Shown here in pieces: positions 1 to 8,063 of a stretch of DNA of 64,000 bases (within the stretch, counting starts at the first letter, position 1; every line of letters begins with the position of its first letter). The notes below the pieces were generated by a model. That model was given only the letters and a program-made list of their open reading frames with translations. It did no database searches and was not told the origin of the DNA. Location: the NCBI RefSeq assembly GCF_004152935.1, contig NZ_SETE01000004.1, positions 1 to 64,000 on the forward strand, read 5' to 3'. Position numbers and translations under genes: made by a program. The DNA comes from Brumimicrobium glaciale (GTDB lineage: Bacteria > Bacteroidota > Bacteroidia > Flavobacteriales_D > Crocinitomicaceae).

Positions 1-467
1 ACTAAAAGTCTTCACCCGAAAAACCACTCCGATGACTTTTGAAGAGCGTATCCAAAAGATTAACGAAGTTCAACGCGGATGGTTAAACTATTTTCGTGGA
101 ACAAGTATCAAAGGAAAGCTTAGAGATGTTGACGGATGGTTACGGAATCGGCTACGCTATTGCATTTGGCATCATTGGAAGAAGCCTGAACGGAAGAGAA
201 AGAATCTCATTCGATTAGGAATTGACCAAGACCATGCATACGCTTACAGCCGAACCCGAATGGGAGGATGGGCAGTCGCACAAAGTCCTATTTTAGTGAC
301 TACAATAACTATTTCAAGGCTAAAGAAACGTGGATATATTGGAATGTTGGAACTTCATTTGTCGTTTAATCCACCAAGATGCGAACCGCCGTATACGAGA
401 CCCGTACGTACGGTGGTGTGAGAGGCGCACTCCGTCAGTTTATCTGGCGGAGCCGTCTACTCGATTG
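1..467 (+). mobile_element. Group II intron, 3' end (truncated by window edge)
   Basis: The 3' part of a bacterial group II intron. The end of its reverse transcriptase/maturase gene is followed by structures fitting intron domains V and VI. Bases about 385-416 fold as a domain V-like hairpin (ACCGCCGTA pairing with TACGGTGGT). Bases about 431-455 form a second hairpin (CTCCGTCAG pairing with CTGGCGGAG, one G-U pair) fitting domain VI. The exact 3' splice site is not certain; about 466 is my estimate from the end of the domain VI-like stem. The intron ends just downstream of the convergent HEPN gene. Confidence 0.75.
2..421 (+). CDS. Group II intron reverse transcriptase/maturase, C-terminal part
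   Basis: The reading frame is open from the window edge, so only the last 139 residues are seen. They correspond to the maturase (domain X) and C-terminal region of intron-encoded proteins. The stretch RGWLNYF followed by a basic region with W-H-W residues, and the tail NPPRCEPPYTRPVRTVV, are typical of these proteins. The last codons overlap the domain V-like hairpin, so the gene runs into the catalytic RNA. The family splices and mobilises its host intron. An internal ATG at 32 is not the real start. The N-terminal RT domain lies outside the window. Confidence 0.8.
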   Translation, partial: LKVFTRKTTPMTFEERIQKINEVQRGWLNYFRGTSIKGKLRDVDGWLRNRLRYCIWHHWKKPERKRKNLIRLGIDQDHAYAYSRTRMGGWAVAQSPILVTTITISRLKKRGYIGMLELHLSFNPPRCEPPYTRPVRTVV

Positions 468-477
468 GGTGTAGTTT

Positions 478-1953
478 TTATATTTTAACAAGTCGATCTT
501 CGATAATTTCCTTTTCTGTCATATACTTCCACAATGAAGAATAGTTGATTATTTTCCCTTCAAACTCTGTCATTTTTAGTATTAAAACAGCAATGAGAAA
601 GTGAACTCTAAGACTTACATACAAAGCTTCTTTAAAAACTTTGTCTTCGTCTACATATTTGACAAAACTGCCGTGCAAATAAGAGTTTCTTTTTTTAAGA
701 ATTTTTAGTTGTTCTTCATTCAATTTATAACCAACTCGATTGAATGGTTCTGCTAGTTTATCAGCATTTGGAGGAGTGTTTAACGAGTCTAGTTTCCGCT
801 TGATGATCTCTAGATTAATATCTTCTTTAGCAATGTTTTTATCCTTTATGTATTTTTCAATATTATCAATAGTCATTGATATAATCTCATTAGCAATATC
901 ATTATCCTTAATAGGGTTTAATCTTTCTTTAGTGGACTTAAATTTATTAGAGATTAAACTAGTTATTGCTTCTAATGCAACATAATAATTGGGAAGTCTA
1001 ATTTCTAATGAAGAGTGATGCCCATGAATGAATAATATTACCGCTCTTTGAGCTTTTTCTTCATCATTAAATAATTCAACTAATTTGGAAAAAGTTGTTG
1101 CGTCAAAATCATAGATATCTTCATATAATTTTTCCTTTAGAGCTTTTTCTTCCGTTTCATTTAGGTTTTCAAATTCATCTTTATAGATGGAGTATATGTT
1201 TGTTGTGAATGTTGGTTGGTTCGTTATGGCTGAAACTCTCATTGAATAGTAGCTTATTTCATCAACAACTTCCATTTCTTCCGTTTCAAACCCTAGTATG
1301 TAAGATTGATCATGATGAAGATTACCTTTGACAAAAGCAAAAGTCAACATGATGTTAAAACAGATTTTTTGAAATTCTTTTTCAGAGAGTTTAGCCCCAC
1401 TATCAATAAAAAGGTAATTTTCATTTTTAAACTTTCTCTGATAGATATAGTACTTGATTCCTTTAACATCTATTAGAAGATAAAATGCCCTAGACTTTCT
1501 ACCATTAGAAGAGAATGTGACTGGAAACTTTTGAAAATCAGAAAGATTAATTTTCTCATTTCCAAGAGGCAAAATAAATCTTCGAAATAAACCTTCATTT
1601 TTATTAATACTCTTGGTGTTAGATAGAGAATAAATTGAACCAGATAAAATCTTGAGGTTATCTTCAGAATAAGCAATATTGTTCAAGTAGATATCGCGTC
1701 CTGAAACAAAATAATTCCCAGAATCACTACTAAATTCATATTCTATCGACCGATCAAAATCTAATTCTTTGTGGGTTTGAACTCCTGCAATTATAGGAGA
1801 AGAGCCGTCAAAATTGTAACAATTATTACCTTTCGATATTTTTAATTCACGACCACTTAGGTGATGGTCTTCATTAGAGAACTCAAGACTTTGTTCTATT
1901 TGAAGAGAAAATATTTTTTCAATGCTTTGATCAATTTTTCTTTCTATTTCCAT
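478..1953 (-). CDS. HEPN-motif protein, candidate RNase effector of a caspase-linked module
   Basis: This 491-residue cytoplasmic protein has no signal peptide or membrane segment. Near the C-terminus, residues 421-428 (KRNSYLHG) contain R422-x4-H427, the RX4-6H signature of HEPN ribonucleases, inside a predicted helical region (about 320-465). The N-terminal 300 residues look beta-rich and I do not recognise them; the layout is loosely like ApeA-type HEPN proteins. The start codon overlaps the end of the upstream caspase gene by 10 nt, implying translational coupling. By family knowledge, HEPN proteins of this kind cleave RNA in abortive defence. Its function here is inference. It could also be a non-catalytic HEPN scaffold. 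Confidence 0.7.
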   Translation of the reverse strand: MEIERKIDQSIEKIFSLQIEQSLEFSNEDHHLSGRELKISKGNNCYNFDGSSPIIAGVQTHKELDFDRSIEYEFSSDSGNYFVSGRDIYLNNIAYSEDNLKILSGSIYSLSNTKSINKNEGLFRRFILPLGNEKINLSDFQKFPVTFSSNGRKSRAFYLLIDVKGIKYYIYQRKFKNENYLFIDSGAKLSEKEFQKICFNIMLTFAFVKGNLHHDQSYILGFETEEMEVVDEISYYSMRVSAITNQPTFTTNIYSIYKDEFENLNETEEKALKEKLYEDIYDFDATTFSKLVELFNDEEKAQRAVILFIHGHHSSLEIRLPNYYVALEAITSLISNKFKSTKERLNPIKDNDIANEIISMTIDNIEKYIKDKNIAKEDINLEIIKRKLDSLNTPPNADKLAEPFNRVGYKLNEEQLKILKKRNSYLHGSFVKYVDEDKVFKEALYVSLRVHFLIAVLILKMTEFEGKIINYSSLWKYMTEKEIIEDRLVKI

Positions 1954-4220
1954 TTTTCTAACAGTTTAACAGGTAATTTAAATTGCATATCCTCAATAGG
2001 TTTTCCATTTTCGATTGGTTGAAAAACAGAGCATAATTCGCCATTCTCATCATGAAATTCATCAACTAGTAGTACTCCGGTAGCATGTTTATCAGTATCA
2101 ACATCAGGAAATACTACTTTTACATTGTCTCCTTTCTTCCAATATGGGACAACAGAGGAATTTTTTTGACCTTCTTGTATTATTTCCTCCATGCTCTTAA
2201 GAATCAAGCCGGATTCTAACAAATCTCCCTCTGTATTAAACATTGGGTTTATTACCGGCTTCAGATTTTCTTTAAAAAATGATTGAAGGTATGTGTCGAG
2301 TTCAAAGTCTGACTTTATTATTTTTATCGAAAATTTGCCTTCGATTTCTGTAAACAATTGCCAATTGTCTATGAAAGCATCAAATTCTTCTGGCTTTGAC
2401 AATAGCGGCACGATTTCTCCTAATACAATCGATTTATCATCTTCATCTTTCACTATACCTATTGGAGTGTAGTCATTTTCAATAATTTCATTTGACTCTT
2501 CAAATTGGGCACTAAATAAGGCTTTGTCAAACCCTTTCACCTTTATAAATGAATCTTTGGGTTTCTTTAGCTTTGAAAGAGTGCTGTATGATCCGAATGT
2601 CTTATTTGGAATAATCATTCCCATTGGATCATCTGTACCTAACATATTTCTGAAAAATGCTAATTCAGCGTCAATCTCTTCTTTTTTAAACCTATGAATT
2701 GCTTTGCCAATTTTGACAAATGAATTCTCTCCATTTTCATATTTGATACTAATGCAGAATTTTCCCTCATTAATGTTGTTATTGGGGTTCCAACTAACTA
2801 TGGCGACCGGTACTGAATCTATTTTATTGTATATGGCTCTAATTTGTCCTTGCCCCTTTGAAAGTAATTCAGTCCAAAGCGAGTAATCAAAGTTAACTAG
2901 TCTTGTTTCTTGTAAGCCTATATACTTGGATTGGCCTAAAATTCTGTCTGCATTTCTTAAACACCCAAAATGAACGTTACCAACTTTGTTTTTCAAGTTT
3001 ATTTCATCTATTTCAACAAGAAGTGAGTCATTGGTGCTAATTTTTTCATCACAGTGTAAACAGGTCATTTGGTCCTTATTGAATTCAAGAAGTTCTTGTA
3101 GATAATCTGAATGTGATACTGAGTGACTCTGACTTTCAATATGTTCGATTTCTTCGTCAGCTTTAATAACTATTACTTTGGAGGACTTTGAATATTCTGG
3201 ATTTAAATCCAAAAATCTATTCATTCCAATCCAAGTAGCAAATCTCTTGACAAGCTTAATTCTCTCGGAACCCATTATAGCGTATTCATCCTCAAATTTA
3301 ATTTTTTTATTTCCATCCTCATTAAATCTGAAGTTTTCAAGAATCATATAATCTGATCCATCCACAAAGGATTCTACAAGTAAAATCTCTTTACCAGAAG
3401 CTAGTCGGTCCTTTTTTTTGGTGTATTGAGAAATTTCTGTACGAAGGTTTTTGGAATTTGGAATGCCACGAGATTCCTGTATTGTAGTTTGAATGTGTTC
3501 ATGGTTCAGTTCTAAAATCATTTCGCCTTCCGAATGCTCAATATTTTCAATAACTGCCCAATGAGGTGTTTGGTGAGAGTTGTTTTCTGTTAACACTTTC
3601 GTGTATAACATGACTTCAGTAGCGCTTAAATATTTGTTAGTGTTAAGATCTAGTGCCCTTAAGAGATATTTGCAGAATGGACTGTGATTTTTTGGAGAGC
3701 CATCTGAGACTTTCTCTTCACCGCCCGAGGAAATCATCCAACGGGATTTTTTTTGACTTAATAAAGTGTAACTCTCTTCTTTTCTAATAGCTCTTGTGGT
3801 AGTAAGGAATGTACCGGAAAAGCAAGAGTCAGCAATGAGCCAAATATGACGAGCGTTTATGTCTTGAATATGATCCTTGATTACAGAATTCTCCATCCAA
3901 GAAGTCGAATCAGAGGTTCCTTCATGAGGAATCCAATAACCTCTTTTAGTGTGAGGATTCATATTTCCATGACCAGCAAAGAATACAATTAAACTATCAT
4001 TAAGCTCAATAATTTGTTTTATGGTATTTAGAGAGGTATAAATATTCGATTTTGTCGCATTTTCATTAAAAAGAGGATCTTCTACTTCTTCAAAAGAGTA
4101 TTTGTCAATCAAAATTTGAGATAACTCGTGACAATCAAGAACTGCGTTGTTAAGATTTGTCCAAACTGGTGAACTGTAATTATCGATGCCTATTACAAAA
4201 AGTAAGTTTCTTCCTTTCAT
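1944..4220 (-). CDS. Caspase-family (peptidase C14) protein with zinc-knuckle-like motif
   Basis: This 758-residue protein has an N-terminal caspase-like domain (about residues 4-230). The catalytic dyad is visible: His84 in FFAGHGN and Cys133 in ADSCFSGT. A middle segment carries Cys387/Cys390 and His417/Cys420 (CLHC...HFGC), a plausible zinc site. The last 330 residues are unrecognised. No signal peptide or transmembrane segment is seen, so it should be cytoplasmic. It is the first gene of a two-gene operon with the HEPN protein. Bacterial caspase-like proteases act in several defence systems (for example Craspase, and CBASS or gasdermin loci). A defence role here is inference from domain content and the overlapping partner. 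Confidence 0.8.
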   Translation of the reverse strand: MKGRNLLFVIGIDNYSSPVWTNLNNAVLDCHELSQILIDKYSFEEVEDPLFNENATKSNIYTSLNTIKQIIELNDSLIVFFAGHGNMNPHTKRGYWIPHEGTSDSTSWMENSVIKDHIQDINARHIWLIADSCFSGTFLTTTRAIRKEESYTLLSQKKSRWMISSGGEEKVSDGSPKNHSPFCKYLLRALDLNTNKYLSATEVMLYTKVLTENNSHQTPHWAVIENIEHSEGEMILELNHEHIQTTIQESRGIPNSKNLRTEISQYTKKKDRLASGKEILLVESFVDGSDYMILENFRFNEDGNKKIKFEDEYAIMGSERIKLVKRFATWIGMNRFLDLNPEYSKSSKVIVIKADEEIEHIESQSHSVSHSDYLQELLEFNKDQMTCLHCDEKISTNDSLLVEIDEINLKNKVGNVHFGCLRNADRILGQSKYIGLQETRLVNFDYSLWTELLSKGQGQIRAIYNKIDSVPVAIVSWNPNNNINEGKFCISIKYENGENSFVKIGKAIHRFKKEEIDAELAFFRNMLGTDDPMGMIIPNKTFGSYSTLSKLKKPKDSFIKVKGFDKALFSAQFEESNEIIENDYTPIGIVKDEDDKSIVLGEIVPLLSKPEEFDAFIDNWQLFTEIEGKFSIKIIKSDFELDTYLQSFFKENLKPVINPMFNTEGDLLESGLILKSMEEIIQEGQKNSSVVPYWKKGDNVKVVFPDVDTDKHATGVLLVDEFHDENGELCSVFQPIENGKPIEDMQFKLPVKLLEKWK

Positions 4221-4257
4221 TTATTTTGTAGTAATTACACCCAACTTATTTGTATAA

Positions 4258-4312
4258 AACACAAACCTGTACAACTTTATAAACAGTATGTGAACTTGTA
4301 CAGTTATGTGTT
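4258..4312. promoter_or_regulatory. Interrupted inverted repeat upstream of caspase-HEPN operon
   Basis: Two 17-nt arms (4258-4274 and 4296-4312) are inverted copies matching at 15 of 17 positions, each containing CTGTACAA or TTGTACAG, separated by 21 nt. They lie 38-92 nt upstream of the caspase start codon, where an operator or an attenuating hairpin could sit. No regulator gene is adjacent, so the role is inferred. Confidence 0.4.
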
Positions 4313-4472
4313 ATAATACTTAATACCTTCAAATTTAATATTTTATTTTACAAATCCTCAAAAGGACTTCTGATATATTGTAAACTATTTAGTATTATGC
4401 AGGTATAATTCCTCAATGTTTGACTGCTTTTCAAACTCAATTTTCGAATACATTGTATTTTCACCCCAAATT

Positions 4473-5441
4473 CTACAACCCCTCCAAAACCTCCTCCACC
4501 AACTTCAAACTATACCCATTCACTTTCTCATGACTCGGCATCCAACCCAATAAAAACCGCGTAAAGTCCGTAGAAGCAACCGGAAACATTGCTCTCCACT
4601 CCTGCTCTAGTGCTTTGTATTCTTCAGAAGTAAACTTATCTCGACAACCAATTTCTAATGCCTCAAAATAGAAATCCAATAACTCCGTTTCATATTTTTC
4701 GCATTCATTTCCAAAAAGACAACTCCCTAAAAAATAAGTCACGTCTTTCATTCCACAACCTCCTCCTACATATTGAAAATCGACGGCGGCAACTGACTTT
4801 CCATCATTCGAAAAGCAAAAATTCGCCACTTTAGCATCGCCGTGTACCAAAGTTTGGTATTGACAATTATTCAAGATTTCATCTATGACTTTGGCTTTAT
4901 TCTTTAAATCCGAAGCTTGCATTTGTGCTAATTCATCTGGTCGGGTGGCGATGTGCCAATACGTTCCTATTTCCCATAATCCTTCAGGTTTTTCATTGAT
5001 GAAAGTCCCGTGGAAATTGGCCAACCATTTTAGACACGCTTTTACTTCTGGAAGGGACAAGTGTTGTTTTCGTGCAGGGAATTGAGTGTCCAAATCTTCT
5101 AATACAATCCATTGATCTTGCGCTTGAGAAAACGACCCTAAAAATTGTGGAGTTCGACAATCATCCGTACAAAGTTGATTATAGTTTTCGTACCAATTCG
5201 TTTCAACTTGATAGGATTTCACTTTTCTATTGTGAGAATTATCGGTATTCCATCCTCTAGGATGAGCGTTGGCTTGAGTAAGTGAAATATGCTTTATCAC
5301 AACAGTTTCAAACGCTGCTCCTGTTAACTTAATTCTAGAAATCTTTCCATATCCACTCCACAACGATTGAATAATTTCTGTTTCATGACATTCTTTTGCT
5401 TCGGTCTTTATGAGTAGAAAATCTTTAAAATCAGGATTCAT
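4473..5441 (-). CDS. Phosphotransferase family protein (EcKinase/APH-like fold)
   Basis: A 322-residue soluble kinase-fold protein. The catalytic-loop sequence HGDAKVAN starts at His200 and the metal-binding DFQ starts at Asp221, as in the aminoglycoside phosphotransferase/choline kinase superfamily. The segment QYVGGGCGMKDVTYFLG is characteristic of the ecdysteroid-kinase-like (DUF1679) branch. It probably phosphorylates a small hydroxylated molecule, but the substrate cannot be read from sequence. It stands alone, with a 252-nt gap to the caspase gene and a dispersed repeat upstream, so it is probably monocistronic. Nothing suggests antibiotic resistance specifically. Confidence 0.75.
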   Translation of the reverse strand: MNPDFKDFLLIKTEAKECHETEIIQSLWSGYGKISRIKLTGAAFETVVIKHISLTQANAHPRGWNTDNSHNRKVKSYQVETNWYENYNQLCTDDCRTPQFLGSFSQAQDQWIVLEDLDTQFPARKQHLSLPEVKACLKWLANFHGTFINEKPEGLWEIGTYWHIATRPDELAQMQASDLKNKAKVIDEILNNCQYQTLVHGDAKVANFCFSNDGKSVAAVDFQYVGGGCGMKDVTYFLGSCLFGNECEKYETELLDFYFEALEIGCRDKFTSEEYKALEQEWRAMFPVASTDFTRFLLGWMPSHEKVNGYSLKLVEEVLEGL

Positions 5442-5468
5442 TATTTAATCTTTTGTGATGACAAGTAA

Positions 5469-5637
5469 AAGATGTTAGACGATAGACGATAGACAAAAAA
5501 GACGCTTTACTCTTTGTCTAACATCTAATGTCTATAGTCTAATAAAGATTTTTTAGAAGCTAAAACCAAATGCACTAATCCCGATGGCTTATCGGGAGCA
5601 TATTTCCAACTATTTACGAGGCCAATAAAAACACTCA
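5469..5637. repeat. Dispersed TAGAC-type repeat, copy A
   Basis: The region begins with TAGACgaTAGAC-like 7-nt-phased motifs and their complements (GTCTAACATCTAATGTCTA, 5515-5533). It continues with TTTTTAGAAGCTAAAA and ATGCACTAA, then a small hairpin CCCGAT/ATCGGG near 5580-5597. Related layouts occur near 20816 and 33566. All three contain the TTTTTAGAAG(C/T)TAAA core. Confidence 0.6.
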
Positions 5638-5638
5638 T

Positions 5639-6013
5639 CTACCTTTCAATAATCTCTCTTCCAAAAGGAGTCAAGGCCAATGTTGCTAATTTAAAATGTT
5701 GTCTAGCCCAAGGGTAACCGATAATTGTAATTGCGAATAAAATTCCAAACAGGAAATGCGTTACAAAAATCCAAAATCCGCCAACGAAAAACCATATTAT
5801 ATTCATGATGAGCGACAAACCTCCATTTGAGTTTTCAATCACTCGGGTTTCTTTACCAAATGGCCACAACGCCAAACCTGCTAACTTCAAAGTTTGTAAA
5901 CCAAATGGAATTCCAATGATGGTGATCATCAATAAAAGACTTGAAATTAAATATTCAATGGCGATGAATATCCCGCCGAAGATTAACCAGATTATGTTTC
6001 CTATTGATTTCAT
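5639..6013 (-). CDS. YccF domain-containing inner membrane protein
   Basis: A 124-residue membrane protein made of two similar halves. Each has a hydrophobic hairpin and a GIPF/GYPW-type turn followed by a PFG motif (WPFGKE around residue 50, TPFGRE near the end), matching the duplicated YccF (DUF307) domain. About four transmembrane segments are expected. The biochemical role of the family is not established. The start ATG at 6013 gives a normal-length family member. It is encoded downstream of carbonic anhydrase with a 49-nt gap and may share its transcript. Confidence 0.8.
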   Translation of the reverse strand: MKSIGNIIWLIFGGIFIAIEYLISSLLLMITIIGIPFGLQTLKLAGLALWPFGKETRVIENSNGGLSLIMNIIWFFVGGFWIFVTHFLFGILFAITIIGYPWARQHFKLATLALTPFGREIIER

Positions 6014-6062
6014 TGCATTATTTTTTTAGTGTAGGTGTAAAACTTTATCATATTCTAAAGTT

Positions 6063-6689
6063 TTAGTCCAAACGGTAAATCTCCTCTATCTCCTTTAGAA
6101 TACTTTCAAAATCGATATTTAGATCAATCAACTTTCCAGAATGAATATCAAATACCCAACCGTGAACATCGATATTCCTATTTTTTGTTGCTTTCTGAAC
6201 TGCGGCTGTTTTAATTACATTGATGCATTGTTCTTGCACATTGAGTTCAACTAAACGCTTGTATCGTTCATCTTCGTCAACAATTGCATTCAATTCCTTT
6301 TCATGCAATCTGTATACATCTCTAATATTTCTAAGCCAAGGATTTAATAATCCCAAATCGGCAGGTTGCATAGCTGCTTTGACACCACCACAATAATAAT
6401 GACCACACACAACGATTAGCTTTACCTCTAATTGTGTAACGGCATAATCAATCACAGACATTGCACTTAAATCAGTATTTGGAACCATATTGGCAATATT
6501 CCTATGCACAAAAGCATCACCCGGATCTACTCCCATTAACTCCTCTGCTGTCACTCTGCTGTCTGAACAGCCTATATAAAGTATTTCTGGATTCTGACCC
6601 TTTGATAGGTTTTTAAAGTAATTTGTATCAAGGCTTAGTTTTTTCTTTACCCAATCTTGGTTGTTCTTAAAGATTTGTTCAATATCCAT
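6063..6689 (-). CDS. can: Beta-class carbonic anhydrase
   Basis: A 208-residue enzyme that interconverts CO2 and bicarbonate in the cytoplasm. The zinc ligands are visible: Cys41 with the Asp43/Arg45 dyad in CSDSRV, and His97/Cys100 in CGHYYCGG. The VHRNIANMVP segment is the conserved substrate-site strand. Length is normal for the plant-type/Can subgroup. There is no signal peptide. A divergent gap of about 250 nt separates it from the copper island, so it is likely the boundary housekeeping gene rather than part of the island. Confidence 0.95.
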   Translation of the reverse strand: MDIEQIFKNNQDWVKKKLSLDTNYFKNLSKGQNPEILYIGCSDSRVTAEELMGVDPGDAFVHRNIANMVPNTDLSAMSVIDYAVTQLEVKLIVVCGHYYCGGVKAAMQPADLGLLNPWLRNIRDVYRLHEKELNAIVDEDERYKRLVELNVQEQCINVIKTAAVQKATKNRNIDVHGWVFDIHSGKLIDLNIDFESILKEIEEIYRLD

Positions 6690-6941
6690 ATATGAAATTT
6701 TAATCTTGTGTTTTTTCTGCTAATATCGAAACAAAAATAAACTGTCTTCAATAAAATCCTACGAAAATTACAATAAATACAGTTAGTGTTGCATTAAAAC
6801 ATGTATTATTTGTGAAAGGTAATATGGTTTTAATTCTCATGCCCAACTAACTTACAGCATAATATGATCTACTCATTTGCTAAACCTAAACAGAAAAGTT
6901 ATTTTTATCGTAAATTGTTTAATCATAAAAACTACACTCAG

Positions 6942-7397
6942 ATGGAAAAGTCAAATTACACAAAGTTTATTCTTATGCTGATTTGTTCAGCAATTTCAAT
7001 GTACATCACCATGTATTTTAATACTTATGAATTTAGTCATGTCTATTTTAGTTGGACAAGAATGTACATGACTTTCATTGGAATTGGTGGAATGGCGATT
7101 GTCATGTTTCTATTTATGAGGAAAATGTACACCAATAAAGTTAAAAACGCCACAATTATTATTGGTAGCTTAATATTAATGTCAGTATCAACTTTTTTAG
7201 TTCGTCAGCAAATTCCTGTAGATGATGTTAGATGGATGAGAGCGATGATACCTCATCATTCAATTGCAATTTTGACAAGTAAAAATGCAGATATAAGTGA
7301 TCCTGATGTTAAAAAGTTAGCCGATGATATTATCAAAGCACAAGAGAGAGAAATTACTGAAATGAAAAAGATGATAGAAAGATTGGAGAATGAGTAA
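6942..7397 (+). CDS. DUF305 membrane protein, copper-island associated
   Basis: I chose ATG 6942 (MEKSNYTKF), which puts a membrane segment at the N-terminus. An in-frame ATG at 6864 would add 26 residues that look non-coding. The 151-residue product has about three transmembrane helices and then a soluble tail with the DUF305 signature WMRAMIPHHSIAI and a Lys/Glu-rich helix. The His pair is a plausible metal ligand. Short DUF305 proteins of this type are common next to Cu/Ag efflux genes in Bacteroidota. It is the first gene of the plus-strand island. Function is inferred from context only. Confidence 0.8.
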   Translation: MEKSNYTKFILMLICSAISMYITMYFNTYEFSHVYFSWTRMYMTFIGIGGMAIVMFLFMRKMYTNKVKNATIIIGSLILMSVSTFLVRQQIPVDDVRWMRAMIPHHSIAILTSKNADISDPDVKKLADDIIKAQEREITEMKKMIERLENE

Positions 7398-7511
7398 AGG
7401 CTTCAAAAACAAGACTATCAAAATATGACTTTTAACTGTAATTAAAATTAAATCAGAAAATGATAACCCTACATCAATTTTATTTGTATAAGTTTGTTGT
7501 AATTCACAGAT

Positions 7512-7949
7512 ATGTTAAAAAGAATTTCATCCATATTCTTAATGCTCGTTATTCTCGTTTTAAATTCGGGACTAACTTACATTACGCATTATTGCGGTGG
7601 TGAAGCGGTGGAATCTACATTCAGTTTGGTTCATTCAGATTTGAGTTGTGGTATGACTCCATCTGAAATGGAAGATTGCACAAATGTTGGTCATAACGAA
7701 CACAAAGAATCAATTCAAAAGAAGGGATGTTGTGAAAATGAATACCATTCTATTTCTGCGGACATTGACTATAATAAAACTCAAGTTACTGCAAGTGCGC
7801 ATTTAGACTTTAAATTTGTAGTCGCTTTTGCTTATTCATTTGTAATTAACAACTTGTTTTTACAGAAAGAGAAACAATCATTTGAATCTTATCGCCCTCC
7901 CTTTATTGATCAGGATATTTCTGTCTTGCATCAGGTATTTATAATCTAG
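7512..7949 (+). CDS. HYC_CC_PP family secreted protein
   Basis: A 145-residue protein with an N-terminal signal peptide or anchor. It carries the three marks that name the family: H26-Y27-C28, C73-C74 and P129-P130. Additional Cys and His residues lie between them. By family context these proteins accompany heavy-metal efflux genes in Bacteroidota, and the Cys/His content fits periplasmic metal binding. The molecular function has not been described as far as I know. It sits directly upstream of the RND pump with a 114-nt gap. Confidence 0.85.
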   Translation: MLKRISSIFLMLVILVLNSGLTYITHYCGGEAVESTFSLVHSDLSCGMTPSEMEDCTNVGHNEHKESIQKKGCCENEYHSISADIDYNKTQVTASAHLDFKFVVAFAYSFVINNLFLQKEKQSFESYRPPFIDQDISVLHQVFII

Positions 7950-8063
7950 AAAAACATACAATTAATGTTTCATTTTTTGAAAGTGAAACAAGAGGATATA
8001 GCTTTTGGTCTGAAACAGATTTGATATAGCGTATTCCTCAATGAATTTATTATTCATTTTTAA

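Noticed and set aside
465-4244. A 9-nt inverted repeat TTGGGTGTA (465-473) / TACACCCAA (4236-4244) bracketing the caspase-HEPN operon
   Set aside because: Short enough to arise by chance in this stretch; no matching target duplication or longer identity supports an element boundary.
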